Assembly (NCBI GenBank): GCA_016190665.1
Contig: JACPQD010000021.1
Location: forward strand, 248,001 to 312,000
Length of the DNA: 64,000 bases
Direction of reading: 5' to 3'
Source of the DNA: Chloroflexota bacterium
GTDB taxonomy: Bacteria > Chloroflexota > Dehalococcoidia > JACPQD01
Shown: in pieces, positions 7,982 to 16,526 of the stretch
Layout: every line of letters begins with the position of its first letter
Position numbering within the stretch: position 1 is the stretch's first letter
Program-made: the position numbers and the translations under genes
The notes under the pieces: model-generated
The model's database searches: none
What the model saw: the letters and a program-made list of their open reading frames with translations, nothing else
What the model was told of the DNA's origin: nothing

Positions 7982-8812
7982 GTGAATTGCAAGAACTTGA
8001 TATGCGAGAAACAAGGCAACATAGCGACGGTAACCCTCAACCGGCCCGATAAGCTCAACGCCATGAACGACGCCATGTTGGATGAGCTGGATGCCGCGCT
8101 GGACCAGATCGAGGCCGACGACGAGGTGAAGGTAGTCATCTTCAAGGGCGCCGGCCGCGCCTTCTCCGTCGGACGGGATATCAGTGGGGTGGGGACATCG
8201 CAGGTTGACCCCACTGACCTGCCGACTGACATCCCAGGCCAGATCACCTGGTATCAACGGGTGCAGGCCCGGTGGCAAAGGATAGCGAACCTGGCAAAGA
8301 ACACCATCGCGCAGGTCCACGGCTACTGTCTGGACTCTGGGTGCTGGCTTGCCCTCTGTTGTCAGGTGTGCATTGCCGCGGAAGACGCGCGGTTTGGCGA
8401 GCCGGCCGTCAAGATCGGCCAAATCACTCCCTTGCCACTTTGGGCGCATCTCATCGGGCTCAAGCGAGCCTCGGACATCCTGCTGTCGGGGCGCATGGTA
8501 AGCGGAAAGGAGGCCGAGCGCATTGGCCTCATCATGAGGGCGGTCCCTACCGAGAGTCTGGGGAATGCCGTTGCTCCGATCGCCAACGAAATGGCCTCCA
8601 TTGCCATGGATGGCCAGATGGGACGTCTCGAAGGCTTCCAGGTGGCAGCCGATGTCTTCGGTCTGGCCTCGGCCTGGAAGCTCTTCGCCACGGCTCATGA
8701 ATGGAGCATCTCAAACCGGCCGTCGGACGACGAGTCGGATTTCTATAAAGTGCGCGCCAAGAGTGGACTGAAGGCCGCCATCAAGGCGTTGAACGCGCGC
8801 TTCTCAGAATAA
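7982..8812 (+). CDS. Crotonase-fold protein (enoyl-CoA hydratase/isomerase family), divergent active site
   Basis: 276-residue crotonase with GTG start and GGGAGG upstream. It is a paralogue of the preceding gene: both share SVGRD(I/L)SGVG, GYCLD-x-G and (L/F)G-x-PAV-x-IG. The classical first Glu is replaced by Trp (DSGCWLALCCQ) and the second by Ala (FGEPAVKIG). The Asp of YCLDSG is retained, close to where 4-chlorobenzoyl-CoA dehalogenase and some hydrolases place functional residues, but the exact reaction cannot be assigned. It likely acts on the CoA thioesters made by the neighbouring CoA-transferases. Confidence 0.87.
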   Translation: MNCKNLICEKQGNIATVTLNRPDKLNAMNDAMLDELDAALDQIEADDEVKVVIFKGAGRAFSVGRDISGVGTSQVDPTDLPTDIPGQITWYQRVQARWQRIANLAKNTIAQVHGYCLDSGCWLALCCQVCIAAEDARFGEPAVKIGQITPLPLWAHLIGLKRASDILLSGRMVSGKEAERIGLIMRAVPTESLGNAVAPIANEMASIAMDGQMGRLEGFQVAADVFGLASAWKLFATAHEWSISNRPSDDESDFYKVRAKSGLKAAIKALNARFSE

Positions 8813-8832
8813 CGGTTTCTCAATCAGCCCGG

Positions 8833-9024
8833 AATAACCAAGATACAAGATACAATAAACCAGACAATAATCAATGACCAAATCCAGATGACCAAGCAAG
8901 GCTGGAGAATTCGGCTTGGCAAAGAGGACTTCGAAATTTTGCGGAGGTGGGAGTACCGTTTGGTCATTTGATATTGAGTGTTGAAATCTGGTTGGTGTTT
9001 GTATCTTGGGTACTGCATGTTGAA
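8833..9024. repeat. Imperfect inverted-repeat element between crotonase and CoA-transferase genes
   Basis: An AT-rich left arm (8833-8895, with CCAAGATACAA and ATGACCAAAT) is matched by a roughly complementary right arm (8959-9024, with TTTGGTCATTT and TTGTATCTTGGG). The centre of about 60 bases differs in composition. The 17 bases at 8833-8849 recur exactly at 18971-18987. No coding sequence is visible. It resembles decayed intergenic repeat elements common in environmental bacteria. Confidence 0.65.
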
Positions 9025-9068
9025 AGTTTCTTAGGTTCTTGCATATCGTTGCTTAAGGAGGGTTGGAT

Positions 9069-10283
9069 ATGAGCCCTGGTGCTTTGTCGCATGTGAAGGC
9101 GGTCGAGTACTGTCGCACGCCGGCGGGCTCCTATTGCGCCAAGCTGATGGCCGACCTCGGCGCAGAGGTAGTGAAGATTGAAGAGCCGCGCCAGGGAGAT
9201 CCGGCTCGCAAGAGAGGCCCTTTCTCCGGCGATATACCAGATAGCGAAGGGAGCGGCCTTTTCCTCTATCTCAACACTAACAAGATGGGCGTTACTCTGA
9301 ACCTGGCTGTTACCACGGGCAAAGAGATATTCGGTAAGCTTTGCGCTGCTGCCGATGTCCTGATTGAAGACAGCGCACCCGGAAGCATGGAGAAGCTCGG
9401 CCTCGGCTTCAAGACTCTGGAAGCGCAGAACTCCAGGCTGATTATGGCATCTCTTACGCCCTTCGGACAGACAGGCCCTCACAGCAAACATAAGGCGTAT
9501 TGTCTCAACAGCTATCATAGCGCCGGCGACCCCTCCATCCTGCAAAGCAGCGGCGTCCCACTGGACATGAACGAGCCTCCCGTCGCCGCCGGGCGCTTCG
9601 CTGGCGATTTCCAGGCCGCGACCGTGGCGGCCATCGCAGTCCTGGCTGCCCTCTTCGGCCGCGGCTTCACCGGCAAGGGCCAGTACATCGATGTCTCGAA
9701 GCAGGAGGCGTTGATGTACCTCAATGTGAACGTCCTCTCGAAATATCCCAACTACAAGACAATTCCCAACCGAGAGACGCAAAGATACGACTACGGCGGC
9801 ATGATGCCGTGCAAGGATGGATATATTGTCATCCAGGCCGTGGAGCAGCATCTATGGGAGGGGCTGGTGGCGGTAATGGATGACCCGGAATGGGCCAGGG
9901 AAGAGCGCTTCAAGGACAAGTTCAGCCGCGGAGCCAACGCTGAGGAACTGAACGGCCTCATGTTGGAGTGGCTCAAGGACCACACCCGGGAGGATGTCGC
10001 CAGCCGGGCACGCGCCAAGGGAGTACCCGTCGGTTCGGTGATGACCATTGAGGAGATCATGAACTATAAACAGTACCATGCTCGCGGCTTCTTCACCGAG
10101 CTGGACCATCCTGTCGCCGGCAAGCTCACTTATCCCACCGCTTCCTATATGTCGACGGAGAAGATGTGGGCGGCCGGCCGGGGAGCGCCGCTGCTCGGCG
10201 AGCACAACGAAGCCGTCTACGCGGGTAGGTTAGGTTACTCGAAAGAAGACTTGGTGACTATGCGCCAAACGGGCATCATATAG
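9069..10283 (+). CDS. Family III CoA-transferase (CaiB/BaiF)
   Basis: 404-residue CoA-transferase. The frame could start at a TTG at 9063, but AAGGAGGG ends directly before it, so the ATG at 9069 (MSPGALS) is better spaced. It has VEYCRTPAGSYCAKLMADLGAEVVK-type N-terminal Rossmann sequence, NTNKMGVTLNL and TGKGQYIDVS. The catalytic-position Asp is present in FAGDFQAA, 22 residues before the Gly of TGKGQ. It is followed after 23 bases by a fourth family III CoA-transferase, repeating the paired arrangement at the left edge. Substrate unknown. Confidence 0.92.
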   Translation: MSPGALSHVKAVEYCRTPAGSYCAKLMADLGAEVVKIEEPRQGDPARKRGPFSGDIPDSEGSGLFLYLNTNKMGVTLNLAVTTGKEIFGKLCAAADVLIEDSAPGSMEKLGLGFKTLEAQNSRLIMASLTPFGQTGPHSKHKAYCLNSYHSAGDPSILQSSGVPLDMNEPPVAAGRFAGDFQAATVAAIAVLAALFGRGFTGKGQYIDVSKQEALMYLNVNVLSKYPNYKTIPNRETQRYDYGGMMPCKDGYIVIQAVEQHLWEGLVAVMDDPEWAREERFKDKFSRGANAEELNGLMLEWLKDHTREDVASRARAKGVPVGSVMTIEEIMNYKQYHARGFFTELDHPVAGKLTYPTASYMSTEKMWAAGRGAPLLGEHNEAVYAGRLGYSKEDLVTMRQTGII

Positions 10284-10306
10284 AGGCGGAAGGGAGTCTG
10301 AGTTTG

Positions 10307-11554
10307 ATGAGTAGAGATTGTCTTTCCGGAGTCAGGGTCATTGAGTTTACGCTCGCCGCGGCGGGGCCTCTGGCGGGCGAGTTCATGGGGTTCCTTGGAG
10401 CCGAGGTCATCAAAGTCGAGACGCGGACGAGGCTTGACCAGGAGCGGCGTGGCAGCCGGATGATCGTCCGCGGAGAAGACGGCAAGCTGCGAGATGTGTC
10501 CCGGCCCATCCCCGGACCGGACGCCGCGCCGGGATTCAACTGCTTCAACCTCGATAAACTGAGCATCACCGTTGATATGACTAAACCCCAGGGCCTTCCT
10601 CTGATCAAGGAACTGGTGAAGGTCAGCGATGTCGTCCTCAGTAACTTCCGCCCTGGTGTGATGAACAAGCTCGGTCTAGGGTACGAGGAGTTGAAGAAGA
10701 TCAGGCCGGATATCATCGTCATCACCTCTTCCGCAGTGGGGGCGACCGGTCCTGATTGGAATCTGCCCGGCTACGCGTCCATCTTTGGCGCCGTGGGCGG
10801 CCTCAGCCACCTCACCGGCTACCCGGATGGCGCTCCCAAAGAGATGCGCGTCCCCATGGATAGCTTCACCGGAGCCAGTTCGGCGCTGGCGCTGCTGGCC
10901 GCCCTCAATTATCGCCAGCAGACCGGCAAAGGCCAGTCCATCGATGTCTCCTCGGCGGAGGCCATCAGCGTGCTCATCGGCGACGCCATGATGGACTACT
11001 CCATGAACAAGAGGTCGCTAAGCCGCCAGGGCAACGAGGATGATATCATGGCGCCTCATAACTGCTATCGCTGCCAGGGGGAAGACGAATGGGTCACTAT
11101 CGCCGTTGGCGCGCAGGAGGAATGGGAAGCCCTGTGCAAGGTCATCGGAGAGCCTGACCTGGCCCGAGACGAGAGATTCGCCGACGCGTACGTCCGCTGG
11201 CAGCACAGAAAGGAACTGGACGCGATCATCGAAGGCTGGACCAGGGGGCACAACAAGTTTGAGATCATGGTGGCTCTTCAGAAAGCCGAAGTGGCCGCCG
11301 TCCCCACCTATAACGCGAAAGACCTGTATGAAGACCCGCACCTGCGCGAACGAAGCGCTTATGCAGTGTCCGAGCATCCGGTGCTGGGGCCTCAGACTGT
11401 CCTCGCTCCGCCATGGAAGCTATCCGCTACGCCGGCTCGCGTCCACCACGCCGCGCCGCTGCTGGGCGGCGCCAATAGCTACGTCCTCTGCGAACTGCTC
11501 GGCATGTCCCAAAGCGCCTTCGAAGAGCTGGAAGTCCAGCAGGTACTGAACTAG
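10307..11554 (+). CDS. Family III CoA-transferase (CaiB/BaiF)
   Basis: 415-residue CoA-transferase starting at the ATG at 10307, with GGAAGGGA about 11 bases upstream; a TTG at 10304 is a less likely start. Family blocks: GVRVIEFTLAAAGP at the N-terminus, LDKLSITVDM, SNFRPGVMNKLGLGYEEL, and TGKGQSIDVS. The catalytic-position Asp lies in VPMDSFTGA. It pairs with the preceding CoA-transferase and ends 12 bases before the convergent SoxD-like gene. Probably a subunit or partner enzyme in the same acyl-CoA activation step. Confidence 0.92.
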   Translation: MSRDCLSGVRVIEFTLAAAGPLAGEFMGFLGAEVIKVETRTRLDQERRGSRMIVRGEDGKLRDVSRPIPGPDAAPGFNCFNLDKLSITVDMTKPQGLPLIKELVKVSDVVLSNFRPGVMNKLGLGYEELKKIRPDIIVITSSAVGATGPDWNLPGYASIFGAVGGLSHLTGYPDGAPKEMRVPMDSFTGASSALALLAALNYRQQTGKGQSIDVSSAEAISVLIGDAMMDYSMNKRSLSRQGNEDDIMAPHNCYRCQGEDEWVTIAVGAQEEWEALCKVIGEPDLARDERFADAYVRWQHRKELDAIIEGWTRGHNKFEIMVALQKAEVAAVPTYNAKDLYEDPHLRERSAYAVSEHPVLGPQTVLAPPWKLSATPARVHHAAPLLGGANSYVLCELLGMSQSAFEELEVQQVLN

Positions 11555-11566
11555 AAGCCGCTCTGG

Positions 11567-12289
11567 TCAGGGGCGGAAGAACTGCGGCCAGACCGGCCTG
11601 AAGAATTTCCTGGCGGGCATCTGCACTTTGGGCAGCGTCTCGGCGTCGATCGAGTCGTTATCGCCGATGATCCCGTTCTTGTTGAGCAGCCAGGCCGTCA
11701 GCGCATATACTTCCTCGGGCGTCAGCGAATTCGGAGCACTGAAGGGCATGGCCCGGCGAACATAGTCGAACACGGTCGTGGCGTAGGGCCAGTAGTTGCC
11801 GATGGTCCGTGGGAACTGAGGAAATTTGAGGTCGCTACGGTCGAAGGGCTTCACAAGCGTCGGAAAGCCCTCTTCACCCTCTCCCATTGCCCCATGGCAC
11901 GAGGAACATTTGTTCAGGAAGATAGGCGCTCCCTGGACCGGAGTGCCCCGACCTTGTTGGGGAGCTCCTTTGCCATCTGGGCCCACGTCGATATTCCAGG
12001 CATCTATCTCCTCCTTCGTCGCCTCACGACCGAACCCAAAGGGACCTTCGTATCCCATCCCGAGCTGAGGGACGGCCGCCCCTCCCGGGCTGTAGATGGC
12101 GCCCGGTCCGGTTGGGGCTGGCGCTCCAGGAAGGGCGATTCGGGCCGTCGCCGTCGGCTGAACTCTGGCGTCGGCGGCAGCGGCCTCCTTGGTCGGAGCC
12201 GGAGTCGTTCCCAGGTCACATGCCGCTAGCCACAGCGCAGCGGCCACCCCCAGAAGTAATCCGGCGAACGCCCTCGTTCTTCCCTTCAT
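11567..12289 (-). CDS. soxD: SoxD-like monoheme c-type cytochrome lipoprotein (sulfane dehydrogenase electron-transfer subunit)
   Basis: 240-residue exported cytochrome. A signal peptide ends in a lipobox LAAC with the lipidated Cys at about 24, then a Pro/Ala linker leads to the heme domain. The heme-binding CSSCH is at about residues 128-132. Segments EIDAWNIDVGPDGKG, GNYWPYATTVFDYVRRAMPF and ALTAWLLNKNGI are, from memory, characteristic of SoxD-type cytochromes that take electrons from the SoxC molybdenum subunit. SoxC lies 36 bases upstream on the same strand. No soxXYZAB is in the window, so the partner substrate (sulfane on SoxY, or sulfite) is not established. Confidence 0.82.
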   Translation of the reverse strand: MKGRTRAFAGLLLGVAAALWLAACDLGTTPAPTKEAAAADARVQPTATARIALPGAPAPTGPGAIYSPGGAAVPQLGMGYEGPFGFGREATKEEIDAWNIDVGPDGKGAPQQGRGTPVQGAPIFLNKCSSCHGAMGEGEEGFPTLVKPFDRSDLKFPQFPRTIGNYWPYATTVFDYVRRAMPFSAPNSLTPEEVYALTAWLLNKNGIIGDNDSIDAETLPKVQMPARKFFRPVWPQFFRP

Positions 12290-12325
12290 TATGGACAGCC
12301 TCGCAGATCCGGCATTCCATCGGGG

Positions 12326-13579
12326 CTAGACCAGGCCATTGGTCACCTTACCATCCGCTGCCACTCGCCAAGGCTGGATGTAGTTGGCGTGATAGGCGAA
12401 CCCGAGATCGGGGCCTCTTACCAGCCCGCGAAGGTCAATGAGTTGCTGACGGGTAGGCTGGACGGCGCCAGAGCTATCGGTGGCCCGGCTCATGATCAGG
12501 GCTTCGCGCCCGTCCCACTTCCACAGGTAACGGAAGCGGGTGTGGCAAAGGGGCAGGACGGGCTGTTCCAGTTTGGCCGGATGCCAGTTATTGCCGCCAT
12601 CCACGCTCACTTCCACGAGTTGAATGTGGCCGCGGCCGGACCAGGCGAGGCCATGTATCTCCCAGATGCCAGCGGAGGGGACGGTCTGGCCGCCGGACGG
12701 CCAGGTGATCAGCGACTTGCAGTCCATCAGGAAGGTGAACTGGCGTGAGTAGCACTCGCCCTCGTCCGGCGGGCAAACCGGGTCCGAGTATTTGGATGTC
12801 TCCTCCCTCGTCTCGAAGGGCTTATCGCCAATCTTTATGCGTCGTACCCATTTCACGTTGGCGTTTCCCTCGTAGCCAGGGAGGAGAAGTCGCGCCGGAT
12901 ACCCTTGCTCCGGGCGGACCGCCTCGCCGTTCTGGCCGTAGGCCAGCATGGCGTCCTCCCACATCTTCTCCATGGGGATGCTTCGCGTCATTACCGCCGC
13001 GTCCATCGACTCGCACAGCGCCCAGGAGGCGTTCCTGTCCGGTTTTACCTCCCGAAGTATAGTAGAGACCAGGACGCCGACCCACTCGCTGGTGCTGGTC
13101 AGACCGTGGACGCTTTGCGCCGTCACCGTAGCCACTGGATTCACCAGTCCGCTGCCGCTGTTCCCGGAACACTCCACAAACTGAATACGTGAGAAAGCCG
13201 GGTAACGTTTCAGGTCCCCCAGTGTGAAAACCATGGGCTTCGCCACCATCCCATGCACCAGCAACTTGTACCGAGCGGGATCAACCTGGGGAACGCCGTT
13301 GTGGTGCCGCTCGAAGTGAAGGCCGGAGGGAGTGATTATGCCATTCAGGTGTTGCAGCGGCGTGAAGGAGGTGAAGGGAGTGCTTACCGGCGCCCGGGCC
13401 AATCTCTCGAAGGAGGACGGCCAGCCGTAGGCGCTGGTGGGGACGCCAGGCACCTTCGTCGTGTCCTCCGGGACCTGTTGCGCCGACACCAGCTTCCCCA
13501 GGGCAGCGGCAGCCGCGACCCCGGCCGCTCCGGCTAGCGCCTCGCGCCGCGTGAACAACCTGCGTCGCTCGGAGTCCAT
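12326..13579 (-). CDS. soxC: SoxC-like molybdopterin oxidoreductase (sulfane/sulfite dehydrogenase)
   Basis: 417-residue periplasmic molybdoenzyme of the sulfite oxidase family. An Arg-rich start with TRREALAGAAG is a Tat-type signal. The GIITPSGLHFERHHNGVP segment (about residues 80-97) is a hallmark of SoxC, and the Mo-ligating Cys is in VECSGNSG at about 137. The C-terminal dimerisation domain follows from about residue 280 (HGLAWSGRGHIQLVEVSVD). It forms an operon with the SoxD-like cytochrome 36 bases downstream. In SoxCD this enzyme oxidises sulfane sulfur bound to SoxY; a stand-alone sulfite dehydrogenase role is the main alternative. Confidence 0.85.
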   Translation of the reverse strand: MDSERRRLFTRREALAGAAGVAAAAALGKLVSAQQVPEDTTKVPGVPTSAYGWPSSFERLARAPVSTPFTSFTPLQHLNGIITPSGLHFERHHNGVPQVDPARYKLLVHGMVAKPMVFTLGDLKRYPAFSRIQFVECSGNSGSGLVNPVATVTAQSVHGLTSTSEWVGVLVSTILREVKPDRNASWALCESMDAAVMTRSIPMEKMWEDAMLAYGQNGEAVRPEQGYPARLLLPGYEGNANVKWVRRIKIGDKPFETREETSKYSDPVCPPDEGECYSRQFTFLMDCKSLITWPSGGQTVPSAGIWEIHGLAWSGRGHIQLVEVSVDGGNNWHPAKLEQPVLPLCHTRFRYLWKWDGREALIMSRATDSSGAVQPTRQQLIDLRGLVRGPDLGFAYHANYIQPWRVAADGKVTNGLV

Positions 13580-13978
13580 CTCTTCGTCGTCCCTCGCTTT
13601 CGGCGCAGTTACCCATGCCCTTGCGGGGCGCCACCAGCCATGAAGATGGACTCGCCCGGTACTGTCATCCCTTCACTCTGTTCAGGGCAAGCTCTGAGCG
13701 AGCAGCTGGAATGGTTGGGCTGCGGCCGGCTCACGAAGTTCCCCATGCCGTTGGCCCGGCGCCACCGAGCATGAAAATGCCGTAGGGCAGCGGGCTTGTC
13801 CCCTGCCGCCGTCGTGGGGGCGTTGGGAACCATTTTCATAGTGGCCTCTTCGCCATCCAAGACATGATCCGACTCCACAGGCGACATTGCCTCGGAGAGG
13901 GCGGTTTGAGAACCCTCCTGGGTCGAGGAATCCGCGGGCTGGCCCCCGACTTGTGTGGGGCCAGCCCGCGGACCACAC
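13580..13978. other. 399-base intergenic region with a duplicated segment and a repeat fragment
   Basis: Between the SoxC-like gene and the diheme cytochrome. Two ~45-base segments (about 13615-13655 and 13750-13795) resemble each other around GGCGCCACC and CATGAA-ATG; read on the minus strand both could encode tails of the form IFM-x-GGA. Between them, 13669-13694, is a CTGTTCAGGGCAAGCTC phrase similar to one at 45978-46002. A 92-codon minus-strand frame spans the region but has no recognisable domain, and I do not call it a gene. It could be a decayed duplicated gene end. Confidence 0.55.
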
Positions 13979-14719
13979 CTACCGCCGCTGAATAGCGCGT
14001 CTGAGAACCAGTCCTGAAACGATTAGCATCGCGCCCAGGCCTCCTAGCAAGAAGAGCGGCAGTGGCGCGCCCGTCTTCGGAAGCACGGGTGCCGGGGCCG
14101 CCTTAGGCTTTGCCGGCTGAGCCCTGAACTGGGTGAGCAGGAAGTCGGCGATGACGCCCGCCTCTTCGTCACTCACCTGGTTGGGGCGGAACATGGGCAT
14201 ATTGTTCCTGGGCGTGCGCAACTGGGTGATCACGGCTTCCTTGGTGGGCGTCCTTCCCGTATTCACGAAGGGTGGTAGCGGGCCCGTTTCGCCGTGGCAG
14301 GCGATGCAACGCTTCTGCGCCACCAGCAGCTTGCCAGGGTGGTCACCTGGCTGAACCACCGGCTGGGGCGGCGTAAAGCCGGTGACCGCGGGCAGCGTCT
14401 TCAGGTAGTCCACTATGTCCCGAATGTCCTGGTCAGACACTTTGTCCGGCTTGAAAGACGGCATCATTGCCCGGGGGTTGCGGACCTGGTTGATTACGAA
14501 ATCCGGGGCACGCTGCGTCCCGGCCAGCGGACCGGCGAAGGCGCCCTGCGCTTGCTCGCCGTGGCACCGGCGGCAAAAGGACGCTGCCCATAGCTCCTTC
14601 CCTTTAGCGGCGTCGCTGGGCGGGGCCGCCGCCGTCACGCTGAGGCCGACGAAGAGGACCAGGCCCGCACCGGCAAGCAACGCTAAAGCGATCAGACGGG
14701 AAAGTGTAGTACGAAACAT
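13979..14719 (-). CDS. Diheme c-type cytochrome with C-terminal LPKTG sortase-like anchor
   Basis: 246-residue exported protein. A signal peptide (about residues 1-30) precedes two cytochrome c domains: CRRCH at 49-53 with a candidate axial Met in AMMPSF, and CIACH at 138-142 with Met in NMPMF. A Pro/Ala/Lys linker leads to LPKTG at about 213-217, a ~20-residue hydrophobic stretch and an Arg-rich tail (RRAIQRR), the three-part layout of a sortase sorting signal. It lies upstream of SoxC and SoxD on the same strand, so it may pass their electrons onward at the cell surface. If no sortase processes it, the tail would simply be a membrane anchor. Confidence 0.87.
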   Translation of the reverse strand: MFRTTLSRLIALALLAGAGLVLFVGLSVTAAAPPSDAAKGKELWAASFCRRCHGEQAQGAFAGPLAGTQRAPDFVINQVRNPRAMMPSFKPDKVSDQDIRDIVDYLKTLPAVTGFTPPQPVVQPGDHPGKLLVAQKRCIACHGETGPLPPFVNTGRTPTKEAVITQLRTPRNNMPMFRPNQVSDEEAGVIADFLLTQFRAQPAKPKAAPAPVLPKTGAPLPLFLLGGLGAMLIVSGLVLRRAIQRR

Positions 14720-15601
14720 ATCAGGCCTCCTTGAACCTCGGTTTCTTCACACGGATACCCAGAACCCGGGCTGGCGACGCTTCTGCAGTGAAGCCGGCCC
14801 GCTGTCCGCATAAAAAGATACGGATTCACCCCCTTTCACATTGCTCGCCTTCTGCCACTTCCTGGACTGTCCGCAGCAATAAGATCGACCAGTAAACGGG
14901 TTGCCGCAATTCTTCCATCGGCCTTTGCAAGGTTACTGGAGTGTGCAGTGCCTGATGTCTGCGTCTGCTCTCGACAGTTCGAGAGCCGGAGTCGCTGATT
15001 ACTCGCTTCCATAGTAGCAAGGCTGAAATGGAGAAGTCATAAAATGGAGGGGAAAATTATTGAAAACCTGTGACAATTAGGAATCGGGGCGAAAAGCGCT
15101 CGGGCGTATTTGATGGCTGACGCGAGTCGGCCGTTAGCGCGGTCGTCGGCAGCCATCGTTCACTCATGGTGAACGCGCTGGGAGGCGGGCTGGCTACGTT
15201 GCGCGGCGCAGGGGGATTCTTCGGTACGACATCAGTTATGGCGCCACGCAGCGTCCCTGGTTTTCAGTTTCAGAGCCAGCCCGCTCCCCTCAAGGAAGGA
15301 CGGCAAATCCACTTCCTTCCAAATTGACCGTTCTTGTCCTTCCGGGGGTCTCAGTCGGCAACGCGTGGGACAAGACCACCCTCGGTCAATTGGAGAGGCT
15401 GAGGATTCTCTCCTCCCGCAACTCTATTTTCGCATCTCTCCCGCGCCTGGTCTGTCAGAAAAACTGAGAAGTCGTGTAATGGAATTTCAACAATTCCTTG
15501 ATGAAGTTTGATGTCATGAGAACCATGCGGACTGGCAGGAGGGAGGGAGATCAGGCAGAGGGTGGCGGCCTATTCGAAATGGGGGTTTTCAGACCACCCG
15601 A
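14720..15601. other. 882-base intergenic region without a convincing gene
   Basis: Lies between the start of the diheme cytochrome and the end of rsmA, both on the minus strand. A 64-codon minus-strand frame at 14826-15020 has no recognisable feature and I do not call it. The stretch 15112-15391 is rich in stem-loops and is listed separately; GGAATT/AATTCC forms another small hairpin at 15481-15497. The cytochrome's promoter is presumably within 14720-15060, but I could not place a good hexamer pair. Confidence 0.6.
15112..15391. ncRNA. Candidate structured RNA (chain of four stem-loops)
   Basis: Consecutive inverted repeats: GATGGCTG (15112) with CAGCCATC (15150-15157); CGTTCAC/GTGAACG around 15157-15175; GGGAGGCGGGCTGGCT (15180-15195) with AGCCAGCCCGCTCCC (15274-15288), about 15 bp with one bulge; and a two-part stem AATTGACCG plus CTTGTCC (15322-15339) with GGACAAG plus CGGTCAATT (15368-15391). 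It does not match tmRNA, RNase P or 6S signatures that I can recognise. The strand is undetermined. It may be a leader, a small RNA or a repeat cluster. Confidence 0.4.
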
Positions 15602-16516
15602 TCACGGCTGTGCTGGTCTGCCACCATGGTGTGAAGGCATCCGTACGCCGTGCGGTAGCGAGCGGTAGAGGGCTGCCCATTGCTCCAGGCTCAAGTCTTC
15701 GGGGCGTTGCTTAGGGTCTATGTCAGCCTTGTGCAAGAACGCGGAAGCCTCACTTACAGATGTGTTTAGCCCTTGAGCCAGGGAATTGCGAAGCTGCTTG
15801 CGCGGGGCGCTGAAGCCGGCGCGGACAGCAGCGAAGAAAGCCTCAGGATCAGCAACCTCGACGGCAGGAGTGGTATACACCTCGATCTTCAAAATGGCCG
15901 AGTCTACTTTGGGCCGAGGGTAGAAGCTTCGAGCCGGGACATAGCTTACGATGCTGGGCCTCCCGTAAAACTGGACCGCGATGCTCAAGACGGCCATATC
16001 GCCGCGCGCGGCCGCAATGCTCTGCGCCACCTCCTTCTGGACCATGACCACCATGAGTCGCGGCTTCACAGAGGCCTCCAGGAAGTGACGCAGGATGGGG
16101 GCGGTGATGTAGTAGGGGATGTTGGCTACGACTTTATACTCGGTCTTGCCCGTGGTGAAGAGGTCGCCTGGCTTAACGTTGAGGACATCCGCGTTTATCA
16201 AAGTGAAGTTCGGCTTGTCGGCAAAGTAGCGCGATAGCCCCCCTGCCAGTGCAGCGTCCACTTCGATGCAGATGACCTTCCCGGCGTTTCTTATAAGCCC
16301 CTCGGTGAGCACTCCCAGGCCAGGTCCCACCTCTACCACGATGTCGGCGGGGGAAAGGTCGGCAGCGGAGATTATTTCCTCCAGGACTGCGGTGTCGACG
16401 AGGAAATTCTGTCCCCATCGTTTCCTGGGATGAAGGCCGAGCTGGCGCAGGCGATCCCCGGCGCGACTCAGGAGGAAGCCGGTGTGGCTGAGCGGGGTCA
16501 TCTGGTCGCCGGCCAC
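15602..16516 (-). CDS. rsmA: 16S rRNA adenine-N6,N6-dimethyltransferase RsmA (KsgA)
   Basis: 304-residue methyltransferase that dimethylates two adjacent adenines near the 3' end of 16S rRNA late in 30S assembly. The family signature KRWGQNFLVD is at about residue 33, the SAM-binding motif EVGPGLGVLTE follows, and the catalytic N-I-P-Y-Y is in VVANIPYYITAPIL. The C-terminal helical domain (FSAPRKQLRNSLAQ) is present. The gene is 10 bases downstream of the YabE-like gene; rsmA next to a yabE-type gene is a familiar arrangement in Firmicutes and here argues for ancient synteny. Confidence 0.96.
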   Translation of the reverse strand: MAGDQMTPLSHTGFLLSRAGDRLRQLGLHPRKRWGQNFLVDTAVLEEIISAADLSPADIVVEVGPGLGVLTEGLIRNAGKVICIEVDAALAGGLSRYFADKPNFTLINADVLNVKPGDLFTTGKTEYKVVANIPYYITAPILRHFLEASVKPRLMVVMVQKEVAQSIAAARGDMAVLSIAVQFYGRPSIVSYVPARSFYPRPKVDSAILKIEVYTTPAVEVADPEAFFAAVRAGFSAPRKQLRNSLAQGLNTSVSEASAFLHKADIDPKQRPEDLSLEQWAALYRSLPHGVRMPSHHGGRPAQP

Positions 16517-16526
16517 CGGTCGGCGA

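Noticed and set aside
14826..15020. 64-codon minus-strand frame upstream of the diheme cytochrome
   Set aside because: No ribosome-binding site, no family resemblance and a composition like the surrounding noncoding DNA.
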